A stretch of 64,000 nucleotides of DNA, taken from positions 392,230-456,229 of the forward strand of contig NZ_FMTE01000002.1 of the NCBI RefSeq assembly GCF_900099615.1. Direction: 5' to 3'. This document shows, piece by piece, positions 56,144 through 64,000 of the stretch (positions within the stretch are counted from its first letter, which is position 1; every line of letters begins with the position of its first letter). Position numbers and translations under genes: made by a program. The DNA comes from Borreliella japonica. Its GTDB lineage: Bacteria; Spirochaetota; Spirochaetia; Borreliales; Borreliaceae. The notes under the pieces were generated by a model. That model did no database searches. It was not told the DNA's origin and saw nothing but the letters and a program-made list of their open reading frames with translations.

Positions 56144-58576
56144 ATGGCAGTTGGAGAAAGTAAAGAACAAATATTAAATATTAAGATAGAAGATGAAATA
56201 AAAACTTCTTATTTGAATTATGCAATGTCAGTTATTGTTTCCAGAGCTCTTCCAGATGTAAGAGATGGTCTTAAGCCAGTTCACAGGAGAATACTTTATT
56301 CTATGTACGAGATGGGACTTCGTTCTGATAAAGCTTTTAAAAAAGCTGGAAGAATAGTAGGGGATGTTCTTGGGAAATATCATCCTCATGGAGATCAATC
56401 AATTTATGATGCTCTTGTAAGACTTGCTCAAGATTTTTCACTTAGATATCCTGTAATACGGGGGCAGGGAAATTTTGGATCTATTGACGGAGATCCTCCC
56501 GCTGCTATGCGATATACTGAAGCTAAAATGGAAAAGATAACTGAATGTATTGTTAAGGATATAGATAAAGAAACTGTTAATTTTAAGTCTAATTATGACG
56601 ATTCTTTAAGTGAACCTGAGATTATGCCTTCATCATTTCCATTTCTTTTGGTGAATGGCTCTAGTGGAATTGCTGTTGGAATGGCCACTAGCATGGCGCC
56701 CCACAATTTAAGAGAAATTTGTGATGCTATTGTTTATATGTTAGATAATGAGAATGTTTCCATTTTTGATTTACTCAAGATAGTTAAAGGTCCTGATTTT
56801 CCAACTTTTGGAGAGATTGTTTATAATGATAATTTGATTAAAGCATATAAAACTGGCAAGGGAAGTGTTGTTATTAGAGCAAGATATCATATTGAAGAAA
56901 GAATAGAAGATAAAAGTGCTATAATTGTTACAGAAATACCTTATGCAGTAAATAAATCTGCACTTCTTATGAAAGTTGCGTTTTTGGCAAAAGAAGAAAA
57001 GCTAGAAGGACTTTTAGATATAAGAGACGAGTCTGATAGAGAAGGTATTAGAATAGTTCTTGAAGTTAAAAGAGGATTTGATCCTCATGTTATTATGAAT
57101 TTGCTTTATGAATATACTGAATTTAAAAAGCATTTTAGTATAAATAATTTAGCTCTTGTTAATGGTATTCCCAAGCAGTTGAATTTGGAAGAATTATTAT
57201 TTGAATTTATTGAGCATAGAAAAAATATTATTGAAAGACGTATTGAATTTGACTTGAGAAAGGCAAAAGAGAAAGCACATGTTCTTGGGGGATTGAATAT
57301 TGCTTTAAATAATATAGATGAGGTTATTAAGATTATTAAATCATCTAAATTAGCAAAAGATGCAAAAGAGAGGCTTGTTGCAAATTTTGGCCTTTCAGAG
57401 ATTCAAGCTAATTCTGTCCTTGATATGAAGTTGCAAAAACTTACAGCTCTTGAACTTTTTAAGCTTGAAGAAGAATTTAATGTTCTTTTAAGCTTAATAA
57501 AAGATTATGAAGATATTCTCTTGAATCCAGTAAGGATTATTAATATCATAAGAGAAGAAACTATAAATTTAGGTTTGAAATTTGGCGATGAACGTCGAAC
57601 TAAAATAATTTATGATGAGGAGGTTTTAAAAACTAGTATGTCGGATTTAATGCAAAAAGAAAATATTGTTGTTATGCTTACAAAGAAGGGTTTCCTTAAA
57701 AGACTTTCACAAAATGAGTATAAATTGCAAGGTACGGGAGGAAAAGGTCTAAGTTCTTTTGATCTTGGTGATGGAGATGAGATTGTTATTGCTTTGTGTG
57801 TCAATACTCACGATTATTTGTTTATGATTTCAAATGAAGGGAAACTTTATTTAATTAATGCTTATGAGATAAAAGATTCTTCAAGGGCTTCAAAAGGTCA
57901 AAATATTAGTGAGCTTATTAATTTGGGAGACCAGGAAGAAATATTAACTATTAAGAATAGTAAGGATTTTACTGATGATGCCTATTTATTGCTTACAACT
58001 GCAACTGGAAAGATAGCTAGATTTGAATCTACAGATTTTAAAACAGTAAAGTCTCGAGGTGTTATTGTTGTTAAACTTAATGATAAAGATTTTGTTACAA
58101 GTGCAGAGATTGTTTATAAGGATGAAAAAGTAATTTGTCTTTCTAAAAAGGGTAGTGCATTTATATTTAATTCAAAGGATGTTAGGCTTACTAATAGAGG
58201 TACCCAGGGTGTTTGTGGAATGAAATTAAAAGAAGGGGATTTGTTTGTTAAAGTTTTAGCGGTTAGAGAAAATCCTTATCTTTTGATTGTTTCTGAGAAT
58301 GGATATGGAAAAAGATTGAGCATTTCTAAAATATCTGAGCTTAAAAGAGGAGCCACTGGTTATACTAGTTATAAAAAATCTGATAAAAAAGCGGGTAGTG
58401 TTGTTGATGCTATAGCAGTTTCAGAAGATGATGAAATCTTGCTTGTAAGTAAACGTTCAAAAGCTTTAAGAACAGTAGCTGGAAAAGTATCCGAACAAGG
58501 CAAAGATGCTAGAGGAATTCAAGTATTATTTCTTGATAATGACAGCTTGATTTCTGTTTCAAAATTTATTAAGTAA
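56144..58576 (+). CDS. gyrA: DNA gyrase subunit A
   Basis: Breakage-reunion subunit. The 810-residue protein has the winged helix with catalytic Tyr124 ([10 protein letters not shown]), and six-bladed C-terminal repeats ([14 protein letters not shown] and so on). In the quinolone pocket the position of E. coli Ser83 is Gln85 (HGDQSIYD). The GyrA-box reads QGTGGKG instead of QRRGGKG. GGAG precedes the ATG, 11 bases after gyrB. The parS palindrome lies 20 bases after its stop. Confidence 0.97.
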   Translation: MAVGESKEQILNIKIEDEIKTSYLNYAMSVIVSRALPDVRDGLKPVHRRILYSMYEMGLRSDKAFKKAGRIVGDVLGKYHPHGDQSIYDALVRLAQDFSLRYPVIRGQGNFGSIDGDPPAAMRYTEAKMEKITECIVKDIDKETVNFKSNYDDSLSEPEIMPSSFPFLLVNGSSGIAVGMATSMAPHNLREICDAIVYMLDNENVSIFDLLKIVKGPDFPTFGEIVYNDNLIKAYKTGKGSVVIRARYHIEERIEDKSAIIVTEIPYAVNKSALLMKVAFLAKEEKLEGLLDIRDESDREGIRIVLEVKRGFDPHVIMNLLYEYTEFKKHFSINNLALVNGIPKQLNLEELLFEFIEHRKNIIERRIEFDLRKAKEKAHVLGGLNIALNNIDEVIKIIKSSKLAKDAKERLVANFGLSEIQANSVLDMKLQKLTALELFKLEEEFNVLLSLIKDYEDILLNPVRIINIIREETINLGLKFGDERRTKIIYDEEVLKTSMSDLMQKENIVVMLTKKGFLKRLSQNEYKLQGTGGKGLSSFDLGDGDEIVIALCVNTHDYLFMISNEGKLYLINAYEIKDSSRASKGQNISELINLGDQEEILTIKNSKDFTDDAYLLLTTATGKIARFESTDFKTVKSRGVIVVKLNDKDFVTSAEIVYKDEKVICLSKKGSAFIFNSKDVRLTNRGTQGVCGMKLKEGDLFVKVLAVRENPYLLIVSENGYGKRLSISKISELKRGATGYTSYKKSDKKAGSVVDAIAVSEDDEILLVSKRSKALRTVAGKVSEQGKDARGIQVLFLDNDSLISVSKFIK

Positions 58577-58596
58577 AAAATTGGTTTTTTTTATTT

Positions 58597-58622
58597 AAGA
58601 ATGTTCCACGTGGAACATTCTT
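58597..58622. promoter_or_regulatory. parS: parS centromere site, also terminator-shaped
   Basis: A perfect 26-bp palindrome centred at 58609/58610 whose core TGTTCCACGTGGAACA matches the ParB-binding parS consensus (TGTTNCACGTGNAACA). It is 72 bases before parB. Directly after it on plus come more than eight T (58621-58629), so the hairpin also looks like an intrinsic terminator for gyrA. It is the only CACGTG palindrome of this kind noticed in the window. Confidence 0.92.
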
Positions 58623-58694
58623 TTTTTTTATTCTTAAATTGTAATTCAATATTATAACCTGATAAAATTTTGTGTTGTAGGAGGTTGTGACAAT

Positions 58695-59477
58695 ATGGAT
58701 GGAGTTTTTAAAATGATAGATATTCAACTTTTAGATATTGATAATGATCAGCCAAGAAAATCTGTTAGTCTTGTTGAATTAGAAGAGTTAAGTGTTTCCA
58801 TAAAAGAAAATGGAATTTTGCAACCTATAATTGTTTGTAAAGCAAATGAGAGATATAAAATAATAGTAGGAGAAAGAAGGTTTAGGGCTGCTAAACTTAT
58901 CCAGATGACAAGTATTCCTGTTATCGAGGTTGACATAAAAGAATCTTGTAGAGATTTTATGCCTTTGGTTGAAAATATTCAAAGAGAAAATTTTACGCCT
59001 GTTGAGGAAGCCTATGCTTATAAAAATATAATGAATAAATATTCTTTAACTCAAAAGGATTTGTCTGAAAAAATTGGCAAAAGTAGGGCTTATATTTCAA
59101 ATTTAGTTAGAATTTTAGATCTTGAACAAGAAATATTAAATGCAGTTCACAGGAAAGAAATTTCTTTTGGGCATGCTAAGGTTATTTTATCTTTAAAAGA
59201 TAAGCAAGACAGGTATAATCTTTATTTAATGATACTGAAGAAAAAATTTTCTGTAAGAGATGCAGAAAAATATGTTAAAAATTTTTATAAATCTATAGTA
59301 AAAAAAAGAGAACTAGAACAAGATCCTTTTTTAAGCAATATAAAAGAATTTTTATTTGATAAAATTCAAACAAAAATAGATATTAAGGGAAATCAAGATA
59401 AAGGGAAAATAGAGATAGAGTATTTTACATCGGGTGATTTAAGAAGGATTGTTTCCTTTTTCGGCCATATTAGCTAA
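58695..59477 (+). CDS. parB: Chromosome-partitioning protein ParB
   Basis: Binds parS, slides and spreads as a CTP-dependent clamp, and loads Smc. The 260-residue protein has the CTPase motifs GERRFRAAK and ENIQRENF, the helix-turn-helix SLTQKDLSEKIGKSRAYISNL and a short C-terminal dimerisation domain. AGGAGG stands ten bases before the ATG. Unlike in most bacteria it is not next to parA: parA and a plasmid-type partner converge on it from the other strand. Confidence 0.95.
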   Translation: MDGVFKMIDIQLLDIDNDQPRKSVSLVELEELSVSIKENGILQPIIVCKANERYKIIVGERRFRAAKLIQMTSIPVIEVDIKESCRDFMPLVENIQRENFTPVEEAYAYKNIMNKYSLTQKDLSEKIGKSRAYISNLVRILDLEQEILNAVHRKEISFGHAKVILSLKDKQDRYNLYLMILKKKFSVRDAEKYVKNFYKSIVKKRELEQDPFLSNIKEFLFDKIQTKIDIKGNQDKGKIEIEYFTSGDLRRIVSFFGHIS

Positions 59478-59621
59478 ATTGTTTTTATAATTTAAAGATT
59501 GTAAAATATTTTTTCTTAATTTTATGAGAGTTTTTATTTTTTAAGTATTTGTTACAATGTATAAATTTTTTAAGCTTGTTTTAGAATTATCTAGTTTTCG
59601 TAAAGAAATCTTAAGCTTTAA

Positions 59622-59753
59622 ATGAAGGGTAAAGTTTATATTATGTTATTTATAGTTAAATTTAAAAGCAAAAGACAACCTATTATTTGCAAAATGAACA
59701 ATAAGAATATATATTTTATTTATATTCATTGGCTCTGTTGTAAATATGGATAG
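59622..59753 (+). CDS. Doubtful 43-residue ORF overlapping parZ-like gene
   Basis: An ATG ORF (MKGKVYIMLFIVKFKSKRQP...) in the gap after parB, with no clear ribosome site; its last 38 bases overlap the 3' end of the parZ-like gene on the other strand. No family recognised. The 238-base gap otherwise holds only two TTAAGCTT motifs. It is more likely non-coding or the terminator region of convergent genes. Confidence 0.2.
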   Translation: MKGKVYIMLFIVKFKSKRQPIICKMNNKNIYFIYIHWLCCKYG

Positions 59754-60459
59754 AACTATTTTTAATATATTGTATTTTTTTCTTTATTTCTAAAATAGAA
59801 TGAAAAAATAATTTCAAGTTCTCTTGATTTAGTTTGTTAAATTCAATATTTTTAAATTCCTTTGTATTTTTTAATATGAAGTCCAGCGCTTCTTTTATAT
59901 CGTTTTCATATTTTTTATCTTTTTTGAGCAATGATTTGCGTGCATTCTTTAAATCAAAACTTTTTTTATAAACAATTTTAAATTCTTTTAAAGAATTTAT
60001 TTTGCCATTTAGAACTTCGTTTTTTAAAATAGATGGGCAAGATTTTTTAGATATTTCATATGATAATGATAATGGTAATTTTTCTATAGCGATCTGCTTG
60101 TCGGAATTTTCGATAAGCAGATTGTATCTTGATATTAAAGCGTAAACCTTGTCTTTTTTAAATCCCATACTTTTGAACCACTGGTAAAAGAGTCCGTTAT
60201 ATTGATTGTTTCCTTTTAATTTATCTTGAGCGTCTTTAAGTATCTTTCCAATTTTTGTATAAGTATTATTAAAAATATTGAAAATTTCATATTGTTTTGT
60301 TTTTAAAAAATCAGAAATATCTTTATCTAGCTTGCTGTAGTCAAAGTTTTCTATTTCAATCGAAATAATTTCTTTTTTTTCTGTATTTTCTAAATTGTTC
60401 GAAGATGTTTTTAATTTTTTTCCCATTAAAAACATTAAAGTTTCTAGATTGTCAGACAT
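59716..60459 (-). CDS. parZ: ParZ-like plasmid-type partition protein, partner of ParA
   Basis: A 247-residue, lysine-rich, helical protein starting two bases after the parA stop, with its ribosome site (AAGGA) inside parA. It resembles proteins paired with ParA on Borrelia plasmids (PF57/PF50 type; from memory). A helix-turn-helix-like segment lies at about residues 85-120 (YNGLFYQWFKSMGFKKDKVYALISRYNLL). Work on B. burgdorferi described a centromere-binding ParZ that replaces ParB as ParA partner in oriC segregation; this gene fits in place and order. Probable site: the parAZ region itself. Confidence 0.82.
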   Translation of the reverse strand: MSDNLETLMFLMGKKLKTSSNNLENTEKKEIISIEIENFDYSKLDKDISDFLKTKQYEIFNIFNNTYTKIGKILKDAQDKLKGNNQYNGLFYQWFKSMGFKKDKVYALISRYNLLIENSDKQIAIEKLPLSLSYEISKKSCPSILKNEVLNGKINSLKEFKIVYKKSFDLKNARKSLLKKDKKYENDIKEALDFILKNTKEFKNIEFNKLNQENLKLFFHSILEIKKKIQYIKNSSIHIYNRANEYK

Positions 60460-60461
60460 AG

Positions 60462-61214
60462 TTATTCCTTAATTTTGTTTATTATCTCTTTTGAGAGTTC
60501 TAAGAAATCTTTTGCAGCATTGCTTTCTTTATCATATTCATATACAGGTATTTTTGCTTCTTGAGATTTTGAAATGGCTATATTTTTCCTTATTTTTGTA
60601 TTTAAAAGTTTTTCTTTGAATACTTTTTTTAACGATCTTACATATTTTTCTTTACTTTTGTTTCTTATATCATATTTGTTTATAAAAACACCCCCAATTT
60701 CTAAATTTTTGTTTATTTGCTTTACGGTATTTATTGTGTCTATCAGTTGATTTATACCTTCAAATGCAAAAAATTCTGTTTCAATTGGTATTAACAAGCA
60801 ATTGCTTGCAATAAGAGCATTTATAGTTAATATTGAAAGTGTGGGAGGGCAGTCAATAATAATAAAATCATATTTGTCTTTTTCATATAGCGTTAATGCA
60901 TTTTTTAAAAAATTTTCTCTTGAGAGTTCATTTATTAATTCTTTTTCGAGTAAGGCTAATTTAATACTAGATGGGATTATGTCTAATTTAAAATGATTTA
61001 AAGGTTTGACCTTTATTTTTTTATTAATAAGTTCATAACTTGAGTTTTCGGCTGTGTATTCTGATGTGTTTGTGCCGCTAGTAGAGTTTCCTTGTGAATC
61101 AATATCTATTAAAAGAATTTTTTTATTAAGCAAGGTCATTGAATAAGAAATGTTAATGGCGCTTGTAGTCTTTCCTACGCCCCCTTTTTGGTTGATTACA
61201 GATATTATTTTCAT
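60462..61214 (-). CDS. parA: Chromosome-partitioning ATPase ParA
   Basis: Deviant Walker ATPase that forms DNA-bound gradients to move origins. The 250-residue protein has KGGVGKTT (Lys10 signature, Lys15), Walker A' LLIDIDSQGNSTSG and Walker B DFIIIDCPPTLS. It lacks an N-terminal helix-turn-helix, so it is the short (Soj-like) type. It is read away from the left-hand genes towards parB, with parZ-like coupled downstream. Confidence 0.96.
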   Translation of the reverse strand: MKIISVINQKGGVGKTTSAINISYSMTLLNKKILLIDIDSQGNSTSGTNTSEYTAENSSYELINKKIKVKPLNHFKLDIIPSSIKLALLEKELINELSRENFLKNALTLYEKDKYDFIIIDCPPTLSILTINALIASNCLLIPIETEFFAFEGINQLIDTINTVKQINKNLEIGGVFINKYDIRNKSKEKYVRSLKKVFKEKLLNTKIRKNIAISKSQEAKIPVYEYDKESNAAKDFLELSKEIINKIKE

Positions 61215-61307
61215 ATAAATTTTCTCTTTTTATATTTTAAAACATAAATGGCAAAAATAATAATACTTTAAATTAGGTTTTAAATATTTGATTATTTGAC
61301 ATGTATA

Positions 61308-61913
61308 TTATTCTTTATGAGGCTTGAAAATTTCTTGAATTAAGCCGTTTTTTATAAAAAATTCAGATATTTTTTGCTTGTTTTTTGTTTTAAATTTAAT
61401 CGAAGTGTTTATTTTATTTGAAAAGTTTGAGTCTGTTATCTCTATTTCAAGTTTGTTTTTCATTTTTAATAGTAAATTGTATTGATTATAATTTAAATTT
61501 AAGCTTAAAATTTCTAATTCTTCTTTTTCCATTATAGATGTATTCTTAATAACTTCTTTGGCGGATTTGTAATATGCCTTAATTAATCCCCCTTTGCCAA
61601 GCAAAGTGCCTCCAAAATATCGCAATGTGATTATTAAGGTATCAGTTAAATTATTATGTATTATGGCATCTAATGTGGGTTTTCCAGCCGTTAAATTAGG
61701 CTCTTTGTCATCATTCATTCCATTTAAGAATGAATTCTTATTTCCAATTCTAAATCCATAAACTACATGCGTAGCATTTTTAAATTTTATTTTATATTTT
61801 TTAATAGTTTTATTTATATCTTCTTTTTTTTCAATATTAAAAATATATGAAATAAAGATAGATTTTTTTATTTTAATTTTAGAATTACTGTTGTTTTTTG
61901 GCACGAACATCAT
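61308..61913 (-). CDS. IMPACT/YigZ-family protein
   Basis: A 201-residue member of the UPF0029/IMPACT family. The N-terminal domain has KKSIFISYIFNIEKKEDINKTIKKYKIKFKNATHVVYGF, DDKEPNLTAGKPTLDAI and ITLRYFGGTLLGKGGLIKAY; a C-terminal ferredoxin-like domain follows. Bacterial members' roles are unclear (translation-related or proline-dipeptide activity reported for some). Two adjacent ATG codons may start it and neither has a good ribosome site. It lies 93 bases downstream-facing parA on the same strand. Confidence 0.88.
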   Translation of the reverse strand: MMFVPKNNSNSKIKIKKSIFISYIFNIEKKEDINKTIKKYKIKFKNATHVVYGFRIGNKNSFLNGMNDDKEPNLTAGKPTLDAIIHNNLTDTLIITLRYFGGTLLGKGGLIKAYYKSAKEVIKNTSIMEKEELEILSLNLNYNQYNLLLKMKNKLEIEITDSNFSNKINTSIKFKTKNKQKISEFFIKNGLIQEIFKPHKE

Positions 61914-62030
61914 ATAACGTAAGTATACTATCTTTTTAGATATTGCAGTATTTATTGTTTATGTATATTATTAATAGTGTTTGTTTTATTATTGATTATT
62001 ATAAAGTATGGTCAAAAAAAGGGGTTTTAA

Positions 62031-62420
62031 ATGATATCAGGCTTAAATCCAACATTAAGGTTGTTTAAAGATCATAAAATACTTTATTCTAACATGGAAA
62101 GGGGGTTGAAGCCCCTTTTAGAAGTAGATAATTTTATCAATAAGTATATTCAGAATAAAGAGGGGCTAGAGATTTATGATAAAGTTGTAGGCAAGGCGGC
62201 GGCTATTATTATTTATAATATAGGGCTTCAAAATGTTCAAGCTGGAGTTGTTTCTCAACCTGCAAAGGATTTTTTAGAAAGTAGAGGAATAAAAGTAGCT
62301 TATAAGAAATTGGTGGAAAAAATAAATGACAGGGCAGAAAGCTTGATTGAAAGCTTGGAAAATCCTGAAGAGGTTTACAAGTATATGATCAAAAGAGGTA
62401 TTATAGTTAACAGCCTGTAA
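62031..62420 (+). CDS. DUF1893-like protein (cytidine deaminase-like fold)
   Basis: A 129-residue protein with LFKDHKILYSNMERGLKPLLE, the Lys-rich VVGKAAAIIIYNIGLQNVQAG motif and FLESRGIKVAYKKLV, a pattern that recalls Thermotoga TM1506/DUF1893. Members have a deaminase-like fold of uncertain activity, and a zinc-binding Cys pair is not visible here. AGGGG stands six bases before the ATG. It is divergent from the IMPACT gene and monocistronic. Confidence 0.65.
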   Translation: MISGLNPTLRLFKDHKILYSNMERGLKPLLEVDNFINKYIQNKEGLEIYDKVVGKAAAIIIYNIGLQNVQAGVVSQPAKDFLESRGIKVAYKKLVEKINDRAESLIESLENPEEVYKYMIKRGIIVNSL

Positions 62421-62449
62421 ATTATTAAAATAATTAAGTTGTGCTTTAG

Positions 62450-62767
62450 CTAACTATGTGATTTTGAGTATATAGTGATAATTAGGGCTATATTATATAT
62501 TAATATTATTAAATTTCCCCAATTTAGGTAAAAATTGTTTTTATTGTAGTTAAAGATCCAAATTCCAGCATAAACACCTAAAAATCCCCCTATAGAAGAT
62601 GTAAACATAATTAAATTAGGTTCGATTGTATGTTGATTAATTTTGTTTTGATTTTCTTTAGCATCAGGCTGTTCGGTAAATTTACTGTCAATAAAAATCA
62701 TGGCAAAGCCTGCAAGAGTAATGCATAGAAAATAAATTACAAATATTTTTCTAATTAATGCAAACAT
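62450..62767 (-). CDS. Small membrane protein, possibly DUF1294-like
   Basis: A 105-residue protein with three membrane helices (about residues 5-27, 49-70 and 80-99). The middle section IEPNLIMFTSSIGGFLGVYAGIWIFNYNKNNFYL resembles DUF1294 proteins (L-L-GG-x-GA-x-G-M-x-x-F-x-H-K-T), though the usual HKT is NKN. Function unknown. It converges with the DUF1893-like gene, with 29 bases between them. Confidence 0.6.
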   Translation of the reverse strand: MFALIRKIFVIYFLCITLAGFAMIFIDSKFTEQPDAKENQNKINQHTIEPNLIMFTSSIGGFLGVYAGIWIFNYNKNNFYLNWGNLIILIYNIALIITIYSKSHS

Positions 62768-62968
62768 AAACTTTCCCTTTCTTTTAACTTTTTAATCATT
62801 AATACTTAATGATATAACTAAATGTAATACAAAAGCAAGTATTTCGATAGACATATAAAATTTAGCTTATAGCTTGATTTAGTGAATAAAGGATTTTAAA
62901 TTTTTCTTCATTAAGAAAGATGTTTTTAGTATCTTTATTTTTGATTTTTGGAGGAATTAGAAAGAATT

Positions 62969-63643
62969 ATGTTATACATTATTGCTACGCCAATAGGTAA
63001 TTTAGGAGATATCACTTATAGGGCGATTGATGTTTTAAAATCGGTAAGTGTTATCTTTGCAGAAGATACGAGAGTTACTAGCAAACTTTTGTCGCGATAT
63101 AAAATTAATAAAAAGATGATTTCTTGTAATGCCATAACAGAAAATAAGAAAATAGGCTTACTGTTGAATTATTTAGCAAAAGGAGATTCTGTAGCTTTTG
63201 TGAGTGACGCGGGCACTCCAGGTCTTAGTGATCCGGGTAGCCTTTTAGTTGCCGCTGCTTTTAGAGAGGGATATAAAGTTTGTCCAATTCCTGGGGCAAG
63301 CTCTTTTAATACGATTGTAAGCGTTAATCCTTTTAGAGATAAATCAGTTCTTTTTGAGGGATTTTTGCCCAACAAAGGCCTTAAAAGATTTAAAAGAATT
63401 GCTGAGCTATACAAAAGGGGTGATGCATTTGTATTGCTTGAATCTGGTCATAGACTTTTGAAATTGCTTGTTGAAATTTCTTCTGTTAGTTTGGATGTGA
63501 AGATTCTTATTGGGCGCGAGATGACAAAAATTTATGAAGAATATCAAATTGGTAAGCCCTTAGAATTAAAAGATTATTTTGAATCGAGTAAGGAGAAGGT
63601 TAAAGGAGAATTTACTATTTTAGTCAGTAGAAGTCGTTCATAA
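62969..63643 (+). CDS. rsmI: 16S rRNA (cytidine 1402-2'-O)-methyltransferase RsmI
   Basis: SAM-dependent tetrapyrrole-methylase-fold enzyme that 2'-O-methylates C1402 of 16S rRNA. Taking the ATG gives 224 residues starting MLYIIATPIGNLGDI, the family start. FAEDTRVTSKLLSRY, VSDAGTPGLSDPG and PIPGASSF are intact. A TTG seven codons upstream is in frame but overlaps the GGAGGA ribosome site. The C-terminal KEKVKGEFTILV is typical. Confidence 0.95.
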   Translation: MLYIIATPIGNLGDITYRAIDVLKSVSVIFAEDTRVTSKLLSRYKINKKMISCNAITENKKIGLLLNYLAKGDSVAFVSDAGTPGLSDPGSLLVAAAFREGYKVCPIPGASSFNTIVSVNPFRDKSVLFEGFLPNKGLKRFKRIAELYKRGDAFVLLESGHRLLKLLVEISSVSLDVKILIGREMTKIYEEYQIGKPLELKDYFESSKEKVKGEFTILVSRSRS

Positions 63644-63735
63644 TAAATGTTTTCTATTTAGAGTCAAAACTTTATTTATTACTAGTTTTACTCGATTGAT
63701 TTATTGTGTTATAATTAAGTTTAATGGGGGTTTTT

Positions 63736-64000
63736 ATGAAAATTTATTTAGCTTCTCCATTTTTTAACGAAGAGCAAATTAAACTGAGAAATGAGGTTTT
63801 GAAATTTCTTGAAGAATTTAATTTGGATGTATTTTCTCCAGAGCATCATGCTGTCAAAAAGATGGGATTGCTTGAAAAGGTTGATTATAAGTTTGCAAAT
63901 AGAGATGTAAGAGAGAAGGTAAGGGAAATGGACTTAAAAGAGTTAGTTAGTAGCGATATTGTTTTAGCTTTGGTTAATTATGTTGATGCAGGTACAGCTT
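63736..64000 (+). CDS. Nucleoside 2-deoxyribosyltransferase-like protein, N-terminal part
   Basis: An open frame running off the right edge. It starts with ATG after AATGGGGG and reads MKIYLASPFFNEEQIKLRNE, the opening of nucleoside 2-deoxyribosyltransferases, which exchange purine/pyrimidine bases on deoxyribose. The second visible motif, SSDIVLALVNYVDAGTA, matches D-x-(V/I)-(V/L)-A-x-x-D-x-x-D-x-G-T, here with N for the first acidic position. 88 codons are visible. It is the only candidate gene at this edge. Confidence 0.82.
   Translation, partial: MKIYLASPFFNEEQIKLRNEVLKFLEEFNLDVFSPEHHAVKKMGLLEKVDYKFANRDVREKVREMDLKELVSSDIVLALVNYVDAGTA

Overview
The window is about 64 kb of a low-GC (roughly 28%) spirochaete chromosome. 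Gene order, lipoprotein signals and protein content match the middle of the linear chromosome of a Lyme-group Borrelia (Borreliella). By gene order it should correspond to about BB_0505 down to BB_0426 of strain B31; those locus numbers are from memory and were not looked up. No phage, insertion sequence or CRISPR array is visible. The window is core chromosome.

Layout. (1) 1-15868, all minus strand: one long ribosomal superoperon read from tuf through S10, spc and alpha clusters to rpoA and rplQ, then rny and the first codons of a canonical ymdB. A good sigma-70 promoter and two leader hairpins precede tuf. (2) 16.3-25.1 kb: a probably leaderless lipoprotein gene, a MATE transporter, murA (Asp for the catalytic Cys), a degenerate YmdB paralogue, lspA, a NIF3 protein, pgeF and an lptB-lptA-lptC-like set. 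(3) 25.3-29.6 kb: ndk, ebfC, dnaX, SRP RNA, four tRNAs (Ser-GGA, Arg-GCG, Ser-UGA, Ser-GCU) and a lipoprotein. (4) 29.6-38.1 kb: a TPR protein, a secreted LamG/FN3-like protein, uvrC, a lipoprotein, holA, a glycosyltransferase and an MscS channel. (5) 38.3-45.1 kb, plus strand: two chrA halves, rpoN, hpf, an HPr-like protein, an antiporter fused to a PTS EIIA domain, and aspS. (6) 45.5-50.7 kb, minus: fba, a sugar epimerase, jag, yidC, rnpA and rpmH. (7) 50.8-61.2 kb: the replication and segregation hub, with dciA-like, dnaN, oriC, dnaA, gyrB, gyrA, parS, parB, parZ-like and parA. (8) 61.3-64.0 kb: an IMPACT-family protein, a DUF1893-like protein, a small membrane protein, rsmI and the start of a nucleoside deoxyribosyltransferase.

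The origin appears to lie between dnaN and dnaA (52344-52583). Left of it the plus strand is A/C-rich and most genes run on minus; right of it the plus strand is T/G-rich and gyrB, gyrA and parB run on plus. The gap holds an AT-rich tract, a six-triplet TAG run resembling a DnaA-trio, and three helically spaced copies of a 9-bp repeat.

The strongest leads are: (a) the oriC architecture with a DnaA-trio-like element; (b) the parA / plasmid-type ParZ / ParB / parS arrangement, with parS also shaped like the gyrA terminator; (c) an rpoN-hpf-HPr-antiporter::EIIA operon that looks like a rebuilt nitrogen-PTS operon; (d) a dnaX heptamer in the E. coli frameshift phase that would give a 427-residue gamma-like product; and (e) a YmdB paralogue that has lost its metal-binding residues.
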